A stretch of DNA of 64,000 bases, taken from the NCBI GenBank assembly GCA_964552205.1, contig CAZKFT010000002.1:1-64000 (forward strand). Reading direction: 5' to 3'. The stretch is from JAIVGZ01 sp964552205 (GTDB lineage: Bacteria > Pseudomonadota > Gammaproteobacteria > Natronospirales > JAIVGZ01). The notes beneath the pieces are model-generated. The model ran no database searches, had not been told where the DNA came from, and was given only the letters and a program-made list of their open reading frames with translations. The translations under genes and the position numbers were made by a program. Shown here piece by piece: positions 17,517 through 25,651 of the stretch. Within the stretch, counting starts at the first letter, position 1; each line of letters starts with the position of its first letter.

Positions 17517-18400
17517 GGGGCGAATGATAGGACATCCCGCAACTTGTCGCCGCCCAGAGCTAGCAACACCAGACGGTCGAAACCGAGCGCAACGCCGGCA
17601 CACTCTGGCAATCCCGAAGCGAGTGCGGCGAGAAGGTCCTCGTCTACAGGCATGGCGGGGCGCCCCGCAGCCATACGGGCGCGATTGTCTGCCTCGAAAC
17701 GACGCCGCTGCTCGGCGGCATCGGCGAGCTCGTGGTACCCATTGGCGAGTTCCAAACCACCGATGAACAGCTCAAACCGGCCGGCGAATCGAGGGTCATC
17801 TTGGCGTAGCCGCGCCAACGCGGCCTTCTCCGCCGGGTAGTCCGTGACGAAACAGGGTCCGTCCCGGCCAAGTTTCGGCGTCACGACCGCCGCCATGATG
17901 AGGTCCTCGTCGTCTTGTCCCAAGGCCGCAATCTCCTCGTCGCTCGCCATGGCCAGTGCCTCCTCGTACCGAATGACCACGGTCGGCCCGAGTGCACGGT
18001 GCCCCTCGAGTACCGTGCGGACGAGCGTATCCACCTCCTGCATCAGGCGATGGTCGTCCCAGCCGACCCGGTACCACTCGAGCAGGGTGAACTCCGGGCT
18101 ATGCAGGCGTCCGTGCTCTTCATCACGGAAGACACGGGCGAGCTGGTAGCAATCGCCGACGCCAGCCGCGAGAAGCCGCTTCATGTGGAATTCCGGGGAG
18201 GTGTGCAGCCAGCGGCGACCGAGCCCGGTCACTTCTGTGGTGAGGCCATGGATGTGGGGGTCGGTGGGGGCCGCTGCGGACAGCATCGGGGTCTCTACTT
18301 CGAGCACGCCCTGCGCTGCGAAAAACGCCCTGACCTGCGCAACGCACGCCGCACGCAAAGCAAGCGCCGGGCGCGTCGCGCTCGGGCGCCAATCGTTCAT
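17513..18400 (-). CDS. epmA: EF-P--(R)-beta-lysine ligase
   Basis: EpmA (PoxA, GenX) is a paralogue of the lysyl-tRNA synthetase catalytic core. It attaches (R)-beta-lysine to a lysine of elongation factor P. The 295-residue length is right for EpmA and it lacks an anticodon-binding domain. The class II motifs are visible: ETPMLSAAAPTDPHIHG, LHTSPEFHMKRLLAAG with VFRDEEHGRLHSPEFTLLEW, and GVALGFDRLVLL near the end. It starts directly after the efp stop, and epmB lies across the divergent start, so substrate and two modifying enzymes are adjacent. Confidence 0.95.
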   Translation of the reverse strand: MNDWRPSATRPALALRAACVAQVRAFFAAQGVLEVETPMLSAAAPTDPHIHGLTTEVTGLGRRWLHTSPEFHMKRLLAAGVGDCYQLARVFRDEEHGRLHSPEFTLLEWYRVGWDDHRLMQEVDTLVRTVLEGHRALGPTVVIRYEEALAMASDEEIAALGQDDEDLIMAAVVTPKLGRDGPCFVTDYPAEKAALARLRQDDPRFAGRFELFIGGLELANGYHELADAAEQRRRFEADNRARMAAGRPAMPVDEDLLAALASGLPECAGVALGFDRLVLLALGGDKLRDVLSFAP

Positions 18401-18973
18401 TCAGTCTTTCGCAGCGCGGCCGAGGTATTCGCCGGTACGGGTATCGACCCGGACGATTTCACCCTGGTCGACAAACAGCGGCACACGCACGACGGCACCG
18501 GTCTCGAGTTTGGCGGGCTTGTTGCCGCCGGAGGACGTATCGCCTCGAACACCCGGGTCGGTCTCTATGATCTTGAGGGCTACATGATTGGGCGGGCTCA
18601 CCGACAGTGGCGCGTTGTTCCAGAGTGTCACGGTACACATGTCATTCTCTTTCAGCCACTTGATGGCATCCTCGATGGCGGCACGCTCGGCAGAGTATTG
18701 CTCGAAGTTGTCCGGCTTCATGAAGTGCCAGAACTCGCCATCGGTATACAGATACTGCATCTCCGTATCGACCACATCCGCGGCCTCCACGGTTTCACCG
18801 GACTTGAAAGTCTTTTCCAGCACGCGGCCGTTCTTCAGGTTGCGCATCTTGACGCGATTGAAAGCCTGGCCCTTACCGGGTTTGACGAACTCGTTGTCGA
18901 TGATTGCGTAGGGATCGCCGTCAAGCATCAGCTTGAGGCCCGAGCGGAATTCATTGGTACTATAGGTTGCCAT
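18401..18973 (-). CDS. efp: Translation elongation factor P
   Basis: EF-P relieves ribosome stalling at consecutive prolines. The 190-residue protein has the three-domain pattern, and the modified lysine is Lys34 in KPGKG. The ATG at 18973 gives MATYSTNEF as in homologues. The start codon is part of a CATG palindrome (18971-18974) whose opposite strand gives the epmB ATG. A TATCAT box on the minus strand ends 7 nt before the start, lying inside epmB, and there is no Shine-Dalgarno sequence. Confidence 0.96.
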   Translation of the reverse strand: MATYSTNEFRSGLKLMLDGDPYAIIDNEFVKPGKGQAFNRVKMRNLKNGRVLEKTFKSGETVEAADVVDTEMQYLYTDGEFWHFMKPDNFEQYSAERAAIEDAIKWLKENDMCTVTLWNNAPLSVSPPNHVALKIIETDPGVRGDTSSGGNKPAKLETGAVVRVPLFVDQGEIVRVDTRTGEYLGRAAKD

Positions 18974-18986
18974 GGCGCACATGATA
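18958..18986. promoter_or_regulatory. Interleaved divergent -10 boxes of efp and epmB
   Basis: TACTAT (18958-18963, plus strand) ends 8 nt before the epmB ATG at 18972 and lies inside the efp reading frame. TATCAT (18986-18981, minus strand) ends 7 nt before the efp ATG at 18973 and lies inside the epmB reading frame. With this arrangement each promoter core would lie in the other gene's first codons. No convincing -35 hexamer is seen for either. Confidence 0.45.
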
Positions 18987-19988
18987 CCGATATCCGTAAC
19001 CGGATGGCAGAAGGAACTCGCCGACGCGGTGACGGATCCGGCGGAACTTGTCGCTTTGCTCGGTCTGGACCCCGCCCTGCTTCCGGACGCCCGGCGAGCT
19101 GCTCAACTGTTTCGCCTCAGGGTGCCCCGCGCGTTCATTTCACGAATGCGCCGTGGCGACCCGAACGACCCCTTGTTGCGGCAGGTTCTTCCACTCGGCG
19201 AGGAGTGCCTGGATGTTCCGGGATACACGTCCGACCCATTGCACGAGCAACATGAGCATGACGACGGGGTACTGAACAAGTACGAAGGTCGTGCACTGGT
19301 CATCACGACGGGGGCCTGCGGTATCCATTGCCGCTACTGCTTCCGGCGACACTTCCCCTATGCTGAGTCCCGGGCCAGCGCAGATGGTTGGAACGGCGTC
19401 ATCGAACGGTTCCGGGGCAACCCGCACCTGCGCGAGGCCATTCTCTCGGGCGGCGACCCACTCTCCTTGTCAGATACCAAACTTGCCCAGTTGGCCGAGG
19501 GACTGGGGTCGGTTCCGCATGTGCGACGGCTCCGAATTCACACTCGCCAACCCATTGTCCTGCCGAGTCGCGTGGATGACCGGCTGCTGGGGTGGCTTTC
19601 GGCAAGCCGCCTCGCCACCGTGATGGTGGTCCACGTGAACCACGCCGCCGAAATCGACAGCCAAGTTCGCGCCGCGATGAGCGCGCTACGAGATACGGGC
19701 ACCACCCTGCTCAATCAGTCGGTGCTCTTGCGCGGTGTCAACGATGACGAGAACACGCTGGTCGAACTTTCAGAGGCGCTATTCGAGGCCGGAATTCTGC
19801 CTTATTACCTGCATCTCCTGGACCCAGTCGCCGGCGCTGCGCATTTCGATGTGCCCGAAACCCGTGCTTTGGCGCTACACTCGGCAATCCAGGGCCGCTT
19901 GCCCGGTTACCTGGTGCCGCGCCTGGTAAGGGAAATCCCGGGACGGCCCTCCAAAACCCTGATACAGGTTGGCGATGACCGACAGTGA
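18972..19988 (+). CDS. epmB: L-lysine 2,3-aminomutase for EF-P modification
   Basis: EpmB is a radical-SAM, PLP-dependent enzyme that turns (S)-alpha-lysine into (R)-beta-lysine, the donor used by EpmA. The 338-residue protein carries the cluster motif C116-x3-C120-x2-C123 in CGIHCRYCFRRHFPY. The start at 18972 (MAHMIPIS) is preferred to 18981 because E. coli EpmB also begins MAH and a TACTAT box lies 8 nt upstream. No epmC is present in the window. The 3' end overlaps fimX by 14 bp. Confidence 0.94.
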   Translation: MAHMIPISVTGWQKELADAVTDPAELVALLGLDPALLPDARRAAQLFRLRVPRAFISRMRRGDPNDPLLRQVLPLGEECLDVPGYTSDPLHEQHEHDDGVLNKYEGRALVITTGACGIHCRYCFRRHFPYAESRASADGWNGVIERFRGNPHLREAILSGGDPLSLSDTKLAQLAEGLGSVPHVRRLRIHTRQPIVLPSRVDDRLLGWLSASRLATVMVVHVNHAAEIDSQVRAAMSALRDTGTTLLNQSVLLRGVNDDENTLVELSEALFEAGILPYYLHLLDPVAGAAHFDVPETRALALHSAIQGRLPGYLVPRLVREIPGRPSKTLIQVGDDRQ

Positions 19989-21981
19989 CGTTCATGTACT
20001 GGTAGTGGCTGCAGCGCCGGATACAGCGGCGACGGTCAATAACGCCCTGCGCGATCGCGGACTGCTGGCACAGGTGGACTGGGCCCGGAACGCTGCCGAT
20101 GCCGGTGACCAGGTGGATAGGCGTGCCTACGGCATTGTGTACGGCATATTGCCGGAAATGCAGCCGGAAGCGCTGGCCGCGTTGGGTTCGCATGACACGC
20201 TGCTGATACCCACCATCGGGCTTGCCATGGAGTTGGACGACGATGTCATCGAAAAGGGATTCAAGGCCGGCCTGACAGACATCGTTTCCTTCCACCGACC
20301 AGCGCATATCGCTGCCGTGGCCAAACGGGAGCTCGAGGTAGCTGCGATGCGGCGCACCATCGAAGAGCACCGTGCAATGGCGGCCGCTGCGCAGCAGGAA
20401 CAACAAACCCTGTTCCAACATAGCGGCGACGCGCTCGCCCAGGTGGAAGACGGCGTGTTGGTAGCCGCCAACAGTGCATGGAGCGAGTTGTTCGGTCTGG
20501 GACGTTCCGAGGCCGGCAACCCTGTGCTGGACCTTTTTGATACCGAATCACATGGCAAGGTGCGTGATGCGCTCAGGGCGGCATCTGGCAGCTCGGTTGA
20601 ACTCACCGCCGTTGATAACGGCGGGAAGAAGCTTCCCGTCACGGTTGCCGTACGCCCCATGCGCGACGGCATCATGGAATTGGCGATACGTGCCGGTCGC
20701 GACCAGCGACAGATGGCAGAAGAGATCGAGCGCATGCAGCGCGAAGATCCGGAGACCGGGCTGCTCAACCGGGCAGCCTTCAGTGAACAAGCTCAGCGCA
20801 ATGCAGACCGGTCACTGGTGCTCGCGCGTATAGACCACTTTGCACGGGTCATCGAGCAGATGGGCGTCATGGGTAGCAACGCAGTCGCCGTGCAATTCGG
20901 GGAACGCCTCAAGAAACACCTGCAACCCGGCGCCAAAGCGGGCCGTATCGAGGGCAGTCTGTTTGGCGTCATCCTGCCGCAAGCCGACAAAGCTTCTGCG
21001 GAAAGCTGGTGCAAGGAACTGAGCGAGAACATCAGCAAAGCCACTTTTGATTTCGCGGGACGCTCCACGCCACTCACCGTGTCCATGGGCATTCGATTGG
21101 GCAACTCAGAGACTGCGGATGCGGTGCTGGACGAAGCGTTGGCAGCCCTGCGCGTGGCGCATTCCGGCGGCGGCAACCGCTGCGAGATTTATGTGAAACC
21201 GGTGGAGCAACTCAAGGAGGGTGAGGCACCCAAGGAAGCCAATATCGACTGGGGCCCCAAGCTCAAGCAAGCACTGGTGAAGGGTCACTTCCGGGTCGCC
21301 TTCCAGCGTGTCGCCAGTCTGCAGGGCTCTGATGCGGAAACCAATGACTTGCTGTTGCGATTGGTCGACCCGGAGTTGGGTGAGGTCCTGCCGGGGGTGT
21401 TCATGCCCGCCGCGGAAAAAGCCGGGCTGATGCCCGCAATTGACCGCTGGGTCATCGCGGAGGCGATCAAGCTGTTAAAGGACCCCGGGCAGCAGAAACG
21501 AGGCACCACCCTGTTCGTCCGCATGTCCGATGCGTCGCTCACCAACGACACCACACTCAAGTGGATGACCGCGCAGATCAAAGGCAAGATTCCCAAAGGT
21601 CAGCTGGTCATCGAATTGAGCGAGCGCCAGACGGAAACTTGGTTGCGTGAAACCAAGGCCATGGCAGCCGGGGTGAAACTCATCGGTTGTGGGGTGATGC
21701 TCAGCCGGTTCGGCGTCACTGCCGACCCGATTGCCGTGCTCAAGCACCTACCGCTCGACTACGTGAAACTCGACATTGGCTTGTTGAATGCGATCTCCAA
21801 AGACGAGAAGCGCCAGAAGGCGCTTCGCGGCATGTTGGAACAGCTCAAAGAGAACGGCATCAGCTCGGTCGCGCCGCAGGTCGAAGACGCCAACGCCATG
21901 GCCCTGCTATGGCAGTTGGGCGTGGATTTCGTGCAGGGCAACTACCTGCAGGAACCCGAGGTCGTCATCGCCGACGATTGA
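19975..21981 (+). CDS. FimX-like protein with degenerate GGDEF and EAL domains
   Basis: The 668-residue protein is organised as a response-regulator-like domain (1-130, receiver Asp not evident), a PAS-like domain (about 145-235), a GGDEF domain and an EAL domain. The GGDEF motif is degraded to EGSLF and the EAL motif to LLL (NDLLLRL), so cyclase and phosphodiesterase activity are unlikely. Some nucleotide-binding signatures of EAL remain, such as LVIELSE and DFVQGNYLQEP. This matches FimX (691 residues in P. aeruginosa), a c-di-GMP receptor controlling type IV pili. The FimV gene lies about 14 kb away. The ATG at 19975 overlaps epmB. Confidence 0.85.
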   Translation: MTDSDVHVLVVAAAPDTAATVNNALRDRGLLAQVDWARNAADAGDQVDRRAYGIVYGILPEMQPEALAALGSHDTLLIPTIGLAMELDDDVIEKGFKAGLTDIVSFHRPAHIAAVAKRELEVAAMRRTIEEHRAMAAAAQQEQQTLFQHSGDALAQVEDGVLVAANSAWSELFGLGRSEAGNPVLDLFDTESHGKVRDALRAASGSSVELTAVDNGGKKLPVTVAVRPMRDGIMELAIRAGRDQRQMAEEIERMQREDPETGLLNRAAFSEQAQRNADRSLVLARIDHFARVIEQMGVMGSNAVAVQFGERLKKHLQPGAKAGRIEGSLFGVILPQADKASAESWCKELSENISKATFDFAGRSTPLTVSMGIRLGNSETADAVLDEALAALRVAHSGGGNRCEIYVKPVEQLKEGEAPKEANIDWGPKLKQALVKGHFRVAFQRVASLQGSDAETNDLLLRLVDPELGEVLPGVFMPAAEKAGLMPAIDRWVIAEAIKLLKDPGQQKRGTTLFVRMSDASLTNDTTLKWMTAQIKGKIPKGQLVIELSERQTETWLRETKAMAAGVKLIGCGVMLSRFGVTADPIAVLKHLPLDYVKLDIGLLNAISKDEKRQKALRGMLEQLKENGISSVAPQVEDANAMALLWQLGVDFVQGNYLQEPEVVIADD

Positions 21982-21983
21982 CC

Positions 21984-22865
21984 CTACAGGGAGCGCTTCA
22001 GCGATTCGATGCGCTCTTCGAGCGGCGGATGGCTCATGAAGGCCCGCTTGAACCCACTCGCCACTTTGCCCGAAATTCCGAACGCAGCCAGTTGATCCGG
22101 CAAGTCCTGCTGGGCGCCGCCACGCAGGCGTTCCAGGGCCGCAATCATCTTCTGGCGGCCGGCAAGCTTGGCACCGCCGGCGTCCGCACGGAACTCACGC
22201 TGGCGCGAGAACCACATGGTAATCATGCTGGCGAGAATGCCGAAGAGAATCTGCGCGACGATGGAGACGATGTAGAACGCCGGACCATGACCACGCTCGA
22301 CCTTGAACACCAGGCGGTCCACCAGGAAACCAACGACGCGTGACAGGAAAATCACGAAGGTGTTCACCACGCCCTGGATGAGGGTCATGGTGATCATGTC
22401 GCCGTTCGCTACGTGGCTGACCTCATGGGCCAGCACCGCCTCGACTTCCTCGCGGCTCATCTGCTGCAGTAGGCCTGTGGAGACAGCGACCAAGGCGGCA
22501 TTGCGGCGCGCACCGGTCGCGAAGGCGTTCATTTCCGGCGCCTGATAGATGGCGACCTCCGGCATGCCAATACCCGCCATGTCTGCCTGTCGCTTCACCG
22601 TCGACAGCAACCACTGCTCGGTTTCGTTGCGCGGCTGGGTGATGACCTGTGCCCCGGTCATGCGCTTGGCCGACCACTTGGAGATGGCCAGCGAGATGAA
22701 GGAACCGGCGAAACCGATGACGGCCGAGAACACCAGCAGTGCACCAAGGTCCAGGTCGACGCCCTGCTCGTCCAGGATACTGTTGATTCCCAACAAGTTC
22801 AGGACGATAGCCAGCACCAGCAGCACGGCGATGTTGGTGATCAGGAACAGTGCGATTCTCTTCAT
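21984..22865 (-). CDS. htpX: HtpX heat-shock zinc metalloprotease
   Basis: HtpX is an inner-membrane M48 protease that clears misfolded membrane proteins together with FtsH. The 293-residue protein has two N-terminal membrane helices, the zinc motif HEVSH (His147, Glu148, His151), two further hydrophobic segments and the downstream EFRADAGGAKL with the third zinc ligand Glu. A GGAG ribosome-binding site precedes the ATG. A sigma-32-like promoter lies in the 56 bp between it and parC. Its stop is 2 bp from the convergent fimX stop. Confidence 0.95.
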   Translation of the reverse strand: MKRIALFLITNIAVLLVLAIVLNLLGINSILDEQGVDLDLGALLVFSAVIGFAGSFISLAISKWSAKRMTGAQVITQPRNETEQWLLSTVKRQADMAGIGMPEVAIYQAPEMNAFATGARRNAALVAVSTGLLQQMSREEVEAVLAHEVSHVANGDMITMTLIQGVVNTFVIFLSRVVGFLVDRLVFKVERGHGPAFYIVSIVAQILFGILASMITMWFSRQREFRADAGGAKLAGRQKMIAALERLRGGAQQDLPDQLAAFGISGKVASGFKRAFMSHPPLEERIESLKRSL

Positions 22866-22897
22866 GACTTCTCCATATCAATGTCGGTTGGAACGGA

Positions 22898-22926
22898 ATA
22901 TGCGGTCTATGCCGCCCGGTTTCAAG
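22898..22926 (-). promoter_or_regulatory. Sigma-32-like heat-shock promoter of htpX
   Basis: On the minus strand CTTGAAA (22926-22920) is followed after 14 nt by CCGCATAT (22905-22898). The heat-shock sigma consensus is CTTGAAA, 11-16 nt, CCCCATNT, so the -35 is perfect and the -10 matches at all but one defined position. The -35 overlaps the parC stop codon. The predicted transcript start is near 22891, about 25 nt before the htpX ATG, with GGAG in the leader. htpX is a heat-shock gene in E. coli. Confidence 0.65.
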
Positions 22927-25156
22927 TGTCCCCGACGGTCAGGTCCTGCACCGAGCGATAACCCCGCGGCAACAAACCACCTCTCCGCCCGCGCTCGCCA
23001 CGGTACTCCTCGAGGTCGCGGGCCTTCAACTTCATGGTTCTCTGACCACTCCAGATGACCAGAGTTTCATCGGCGGGAACGCAGGCGACCGCAACAACCC
23101 GCTCGCCCTTTTTGATGCCGATGATCTTGTTGCCCTTGCCACGCGCAAGCTCGGGAAGCTCGCTGACCGGGAAGGCAAGCAGGTGGCCTTGGTCATCCAC
23201 AGCCACGAGCAGGTCCTGCTTGAGGTCCGACACCGGGCTGGGCACCAACACACCGGCGCCTTTGGGAACGGAAAGCACCGCCTTGCCCGCGCGATTGCGG
23301 GACAGCATTTCTCCCAGCGTGCCGACGAAGCCGTAGCCCGCATCCGAGGCCAACAGCCAGCGGCTGGTCTCCTCGCCGCTCATGACACCGCGGAAGGATG
23401 CCCCATCCGGCGGGTTCACACGGCCAGACAAGGGGTCACCAAGTCCGCGCGCCGACGGCAGTGTATGCGCTGGAACTGCGTAGGCACGCCCGGTGGAATC
23501 GAGGAATGCGACCAACTGGTTGGAGCGGCCTCGTGCTGACGCGAGGAAGCCATCCCCGGAACGGTATTGAAGTTCGCGCGCGTCCACATCATGTCCTTTC
23601 GCCGCACGCACCCATCCGCGTTCGGAAAGGATGATGGTGACCGGCTCGCTGGGGACCAGCTCCGTCTCATCCAGTGCCTTGGCAGCCTCGCGCTGCACAA
23701 TCGGTGAACGGCGCTCATCCCCATAGGTCTCGGCGTCCGCTTTGATCTCGTTCTTGACCAGGGTTTTCATGCGTTTGTCCGACCCCAGCGTCTCGCGCAA
23801 TCCGTCGCGCTCCTTGGCAAGCTCCTCCTGCTCGCCCCGGATTCTCATTTCCTCAAGCTTGGCGAGGTGGCGCAATTTGAGTTCCAAAACAGCTTCCGCC
23901 TGCGCATCGGACAACTTGAAGCGTTTGATCAGGACCGGTTTGGGCTGGTCCTCCTTGCGGATGATGGCAATCACCTCGTCGATGTTGAGAAAGGCGATGA
24001 GCAGACCGTCGAGAATTTCCAAACGCCGCAACACGCGTCCAAGGCGATGCTCGAGCCGTTTGCGCACGGTGGCAAACCGGAATCCCAGCCACTCGACCAG
24101 CATGTCTTTCAGGTTGTGCACGCGCGGCCGGCCATCGAGGCCGATGACATTCATGTTCACGCGGTAGGTGCGCTCAAGATCCGTGGTAGCGAACAGATGC
24201 GCCATCAATTGCTCGAGGTCTACCCGATTCGATCGCGGCACCAACACCAGCCGCGTCGGGTTCTCATGATCGGACTCATCGCGCAGGTCCTCGACCATGG
24301 GCAGTTTCTTCTGCCGCATCTGGTTGGCGATCTGCTCGAGGACCTTGGCGCCGGACACCTGATAGGGCAAGGCCGTGATGACTACCGCGCCGTCTTCCGT
24401 CTCCCAGCGTGCCCGAGCACGGATACTGCCGTGTCCGGTGGCGTACACCTGACGGATTTCCTCCGGAGACGAGATGATTTCCGCTTCAGTCGGGAAGTCG
24501 GGGGCCTGCACATGCTCGCAGAGATCCGCCAACGAGGACTTGGGTGCATCAATGAGGCGCACACAGGCGGCCGCAACTTCGCGCAGGTTGTGCGGCGGGA
24601 TATCCGTGGCCATGCCCACCGCGATGCCAGTGGTGCCATTCAGCAATACATTGGGCAACCGTGCCGGAAGCATCTTCGGCTCTTCCAGCGTGCCATCAAA
24701 GTTTGGAACCCAATCAACCGTACCCTGCCCCAGCTCCGACAACAGCACCTCGGAATACCGCGCAAGCTTGGCTTCGGTGTACCGCATCGCGGCGAAAGAC
24801 TTCGGATCGTCCGGGGAGCCCCAGTTGCCCTGACCGTCCACCAGCGGATAGCGGTAGCTGAACGATTGCGCCATGAGCACCATGGCCTCGTAACAGGCAG
24901 AGTCGCCATGCGGGTGGAACTTGCCGAGTACATCACCGATGGTACGGGCGGATTTCTTCGGCTTTGCCGTCGCGTTCAATCCGAGCTCCGACATCGCGTA
25001 GACGATGCGGCGCTGTACCGGCTTCAGGCCATCGCCGATGTGCGGCAGTGCGCGGTCGAGAATGACGTACATCGAGTAATCGAGGTAGGCCTTCTCGGTG
25101 AACTGCTTGAGAGGCACTTTCTCGGGGGCGTCGAACTCGAGTTGCAGGTTGGACAT
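22922..25156 (-). CDS. parC: DNA topoisomerase IV subunit A
   Basis: ParC is the breakage-reunion subunit of topoisomerase IV, which unlinks replicated chromosomes. The 744-residue protein has the catalytic Tyr126 in MRYTEAK and the quinolone-determining region HPHGDSACYE with Ser86 and Glu90. These correspond to E. coli Ser80 and Glu84, so the target looks wild type. The C-terminal beta-pinwheel is shorter than in GyrA, as expected for ParC. It is in the same direction as parE but separated from it by a repeat array and an assembly gap. Confidence 0.96.
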   Translation of the reverse strand: MSNLQLEFDAPEKVPLKQFTEKAYLDYSMYVILDRALPHIGDGLKPVQRRIVYAMSELGLNATAKPKKSARTIGDVLGKFHPHGDSACYEAMVLMAQSFSYRYPLVDGQGNWGSPDDPKSFAAMRYTEAKLARYSEVLLSELGQGTVDWVPNFDGTLEEPKMLPARLPNVLLNGTTGIAVGMATDIPPHNLREVAAACVRLIDAPKSSLADLCEHVQAPDFPTEAEIISSPEEIRQVYATGHGSIRARARWETEDGAVVITALPYQVSGAKVLEQIANQMRQKKLPMVEDLRDESDHENPTRLVLVPRSNRVDLEQLMAHLFATTDLERTYRVNMNVIGLDGRPRVHNLKDMLVEWLGFRFATVRKRLEHRLGRVLRRLEILDGLLIAFLNIDEVIAIIRKEDQPKPVLIKRFKLSDAQAEAVLELKLRHLAKLEEMRIRGEQEELAKERDGLRETLGSDKRMKTLVKNEIKADAETYGDERRSPIVQREAAKALDETELVPSEPVTIILSERGWVRAAKGHDVDARELQYRSGDGFLASARGRSNQLVAFLDSTGRAYAVPAHTLPSARGLGDPLSGRVNPPDGASFRGVMSGEETSRWLLASDAGYGFVGTLGEMLSRNRAGKAVLSVPKGAGVLVPSPVSDLKQDLLVAVDDQGHLLAFPVSELPELARGKGNKIIGIKKGERVVAVACVPADETLVIWSGQRTMKLKARDLEEYRGERGRRGGLLPRGYRSVQDLTVGDT

Positions 25157-25651
25157 GGTCAGTTACCTCTCATAAAAGATTTCTCTCGCGGAGACGCGGA
25201 GACGCGGAGAAAAGAATGAAAAGATAAAAAAGTTTCTCGCAGAGCACGCAGAGAACGCAGAGAAAAGAATAAGTATGTTAAACATCACAAAACTCTTTTG
25301 TCNNNNNNNNNNNNNNNNNNNNNNNNNNNNNNNNNNNNNNNNNNNNNNNNNNNNNNNNNNNNNNNNNNNNNNNNNNNNNNNNNNNNNNNNNNNNNNNNNN
25401 NNTTTCCCCGCGGCTCTGCGGCTCCGCGAGAACTGTCTTTTGCTTTTCTTTGCGCCTTGGCGTCTTTGCGAGATCACTATTTTTCATATCTTTTAACTCT
25501 GCGTTCTCTGCGTGCTCTGCGAGAGCCATCTTTTGTCTTTCCCCGCGGCTCTGCGGCTCCGCGAGAACTGTCTTTTGCTTTTCTTTGCGCCTCTGCGCGA
25601 ACCATCTTTGTCTTTCCCCGCGGCTCTGCGGCTCTGCGAGAAACCATCTAT
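25157..25651. repeat. Repeat array between parE and parC
   Basis: This 495-bp stretch holds no credible gene. Left of the gap are CTCGCGGAGACGCGGAGACG-type units (25185-25209) and a 27-bp sequence at 25236-25262. The 27-bp sequence recurs in exact inverted form at 25497-25523. Right of the gap, one 54-bp unit starting TTTCCCCGCGGCTCTGCGGC is present identically at 25403-25456 and 25538-25591, with a shorter copy at 25613-25641. Such CGCGGAG/CGCAGAG repeats occur in many environmental bacterial genomes. Their role is unknown. Confidence 0.85.
25303..25402. other. Assembly gap of 100 N
   Basis: Exactly 100 N lie inside the repeat array, the usual placeholder for a scaffold join of unknown length. 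The flanking inverted 27-bp copies and repeated 54-bp units explain why short reads failed here. The true length and content between parE and parC are unknown. Confidence 0.98.

Noticed and set aside
17915..19255. 446-codon plus-strand frame across epmA and efp
   Set aside because: Antisense to two recognised genes and overlapping the epmB start in another frame.
19975..21981. Active diguanylate cyclase or phosphodiesterase
   Set aside because: Both catalytic motifs are degraded (EGSLF and LLL), so a receptor role is the better reading.
23867..25219. 450-codon plus-strand frame across parC
   Set aside because: Antisense to parC, with His/Gln/Arg-rich shadow composition and an end in the repeat array.
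25157..25651. Possible CRISPR array in the repeats between parE and parC
   Set aside because: Repeats are irregular in length and spacing, without unique spacers of even size, and no cas genes are near.
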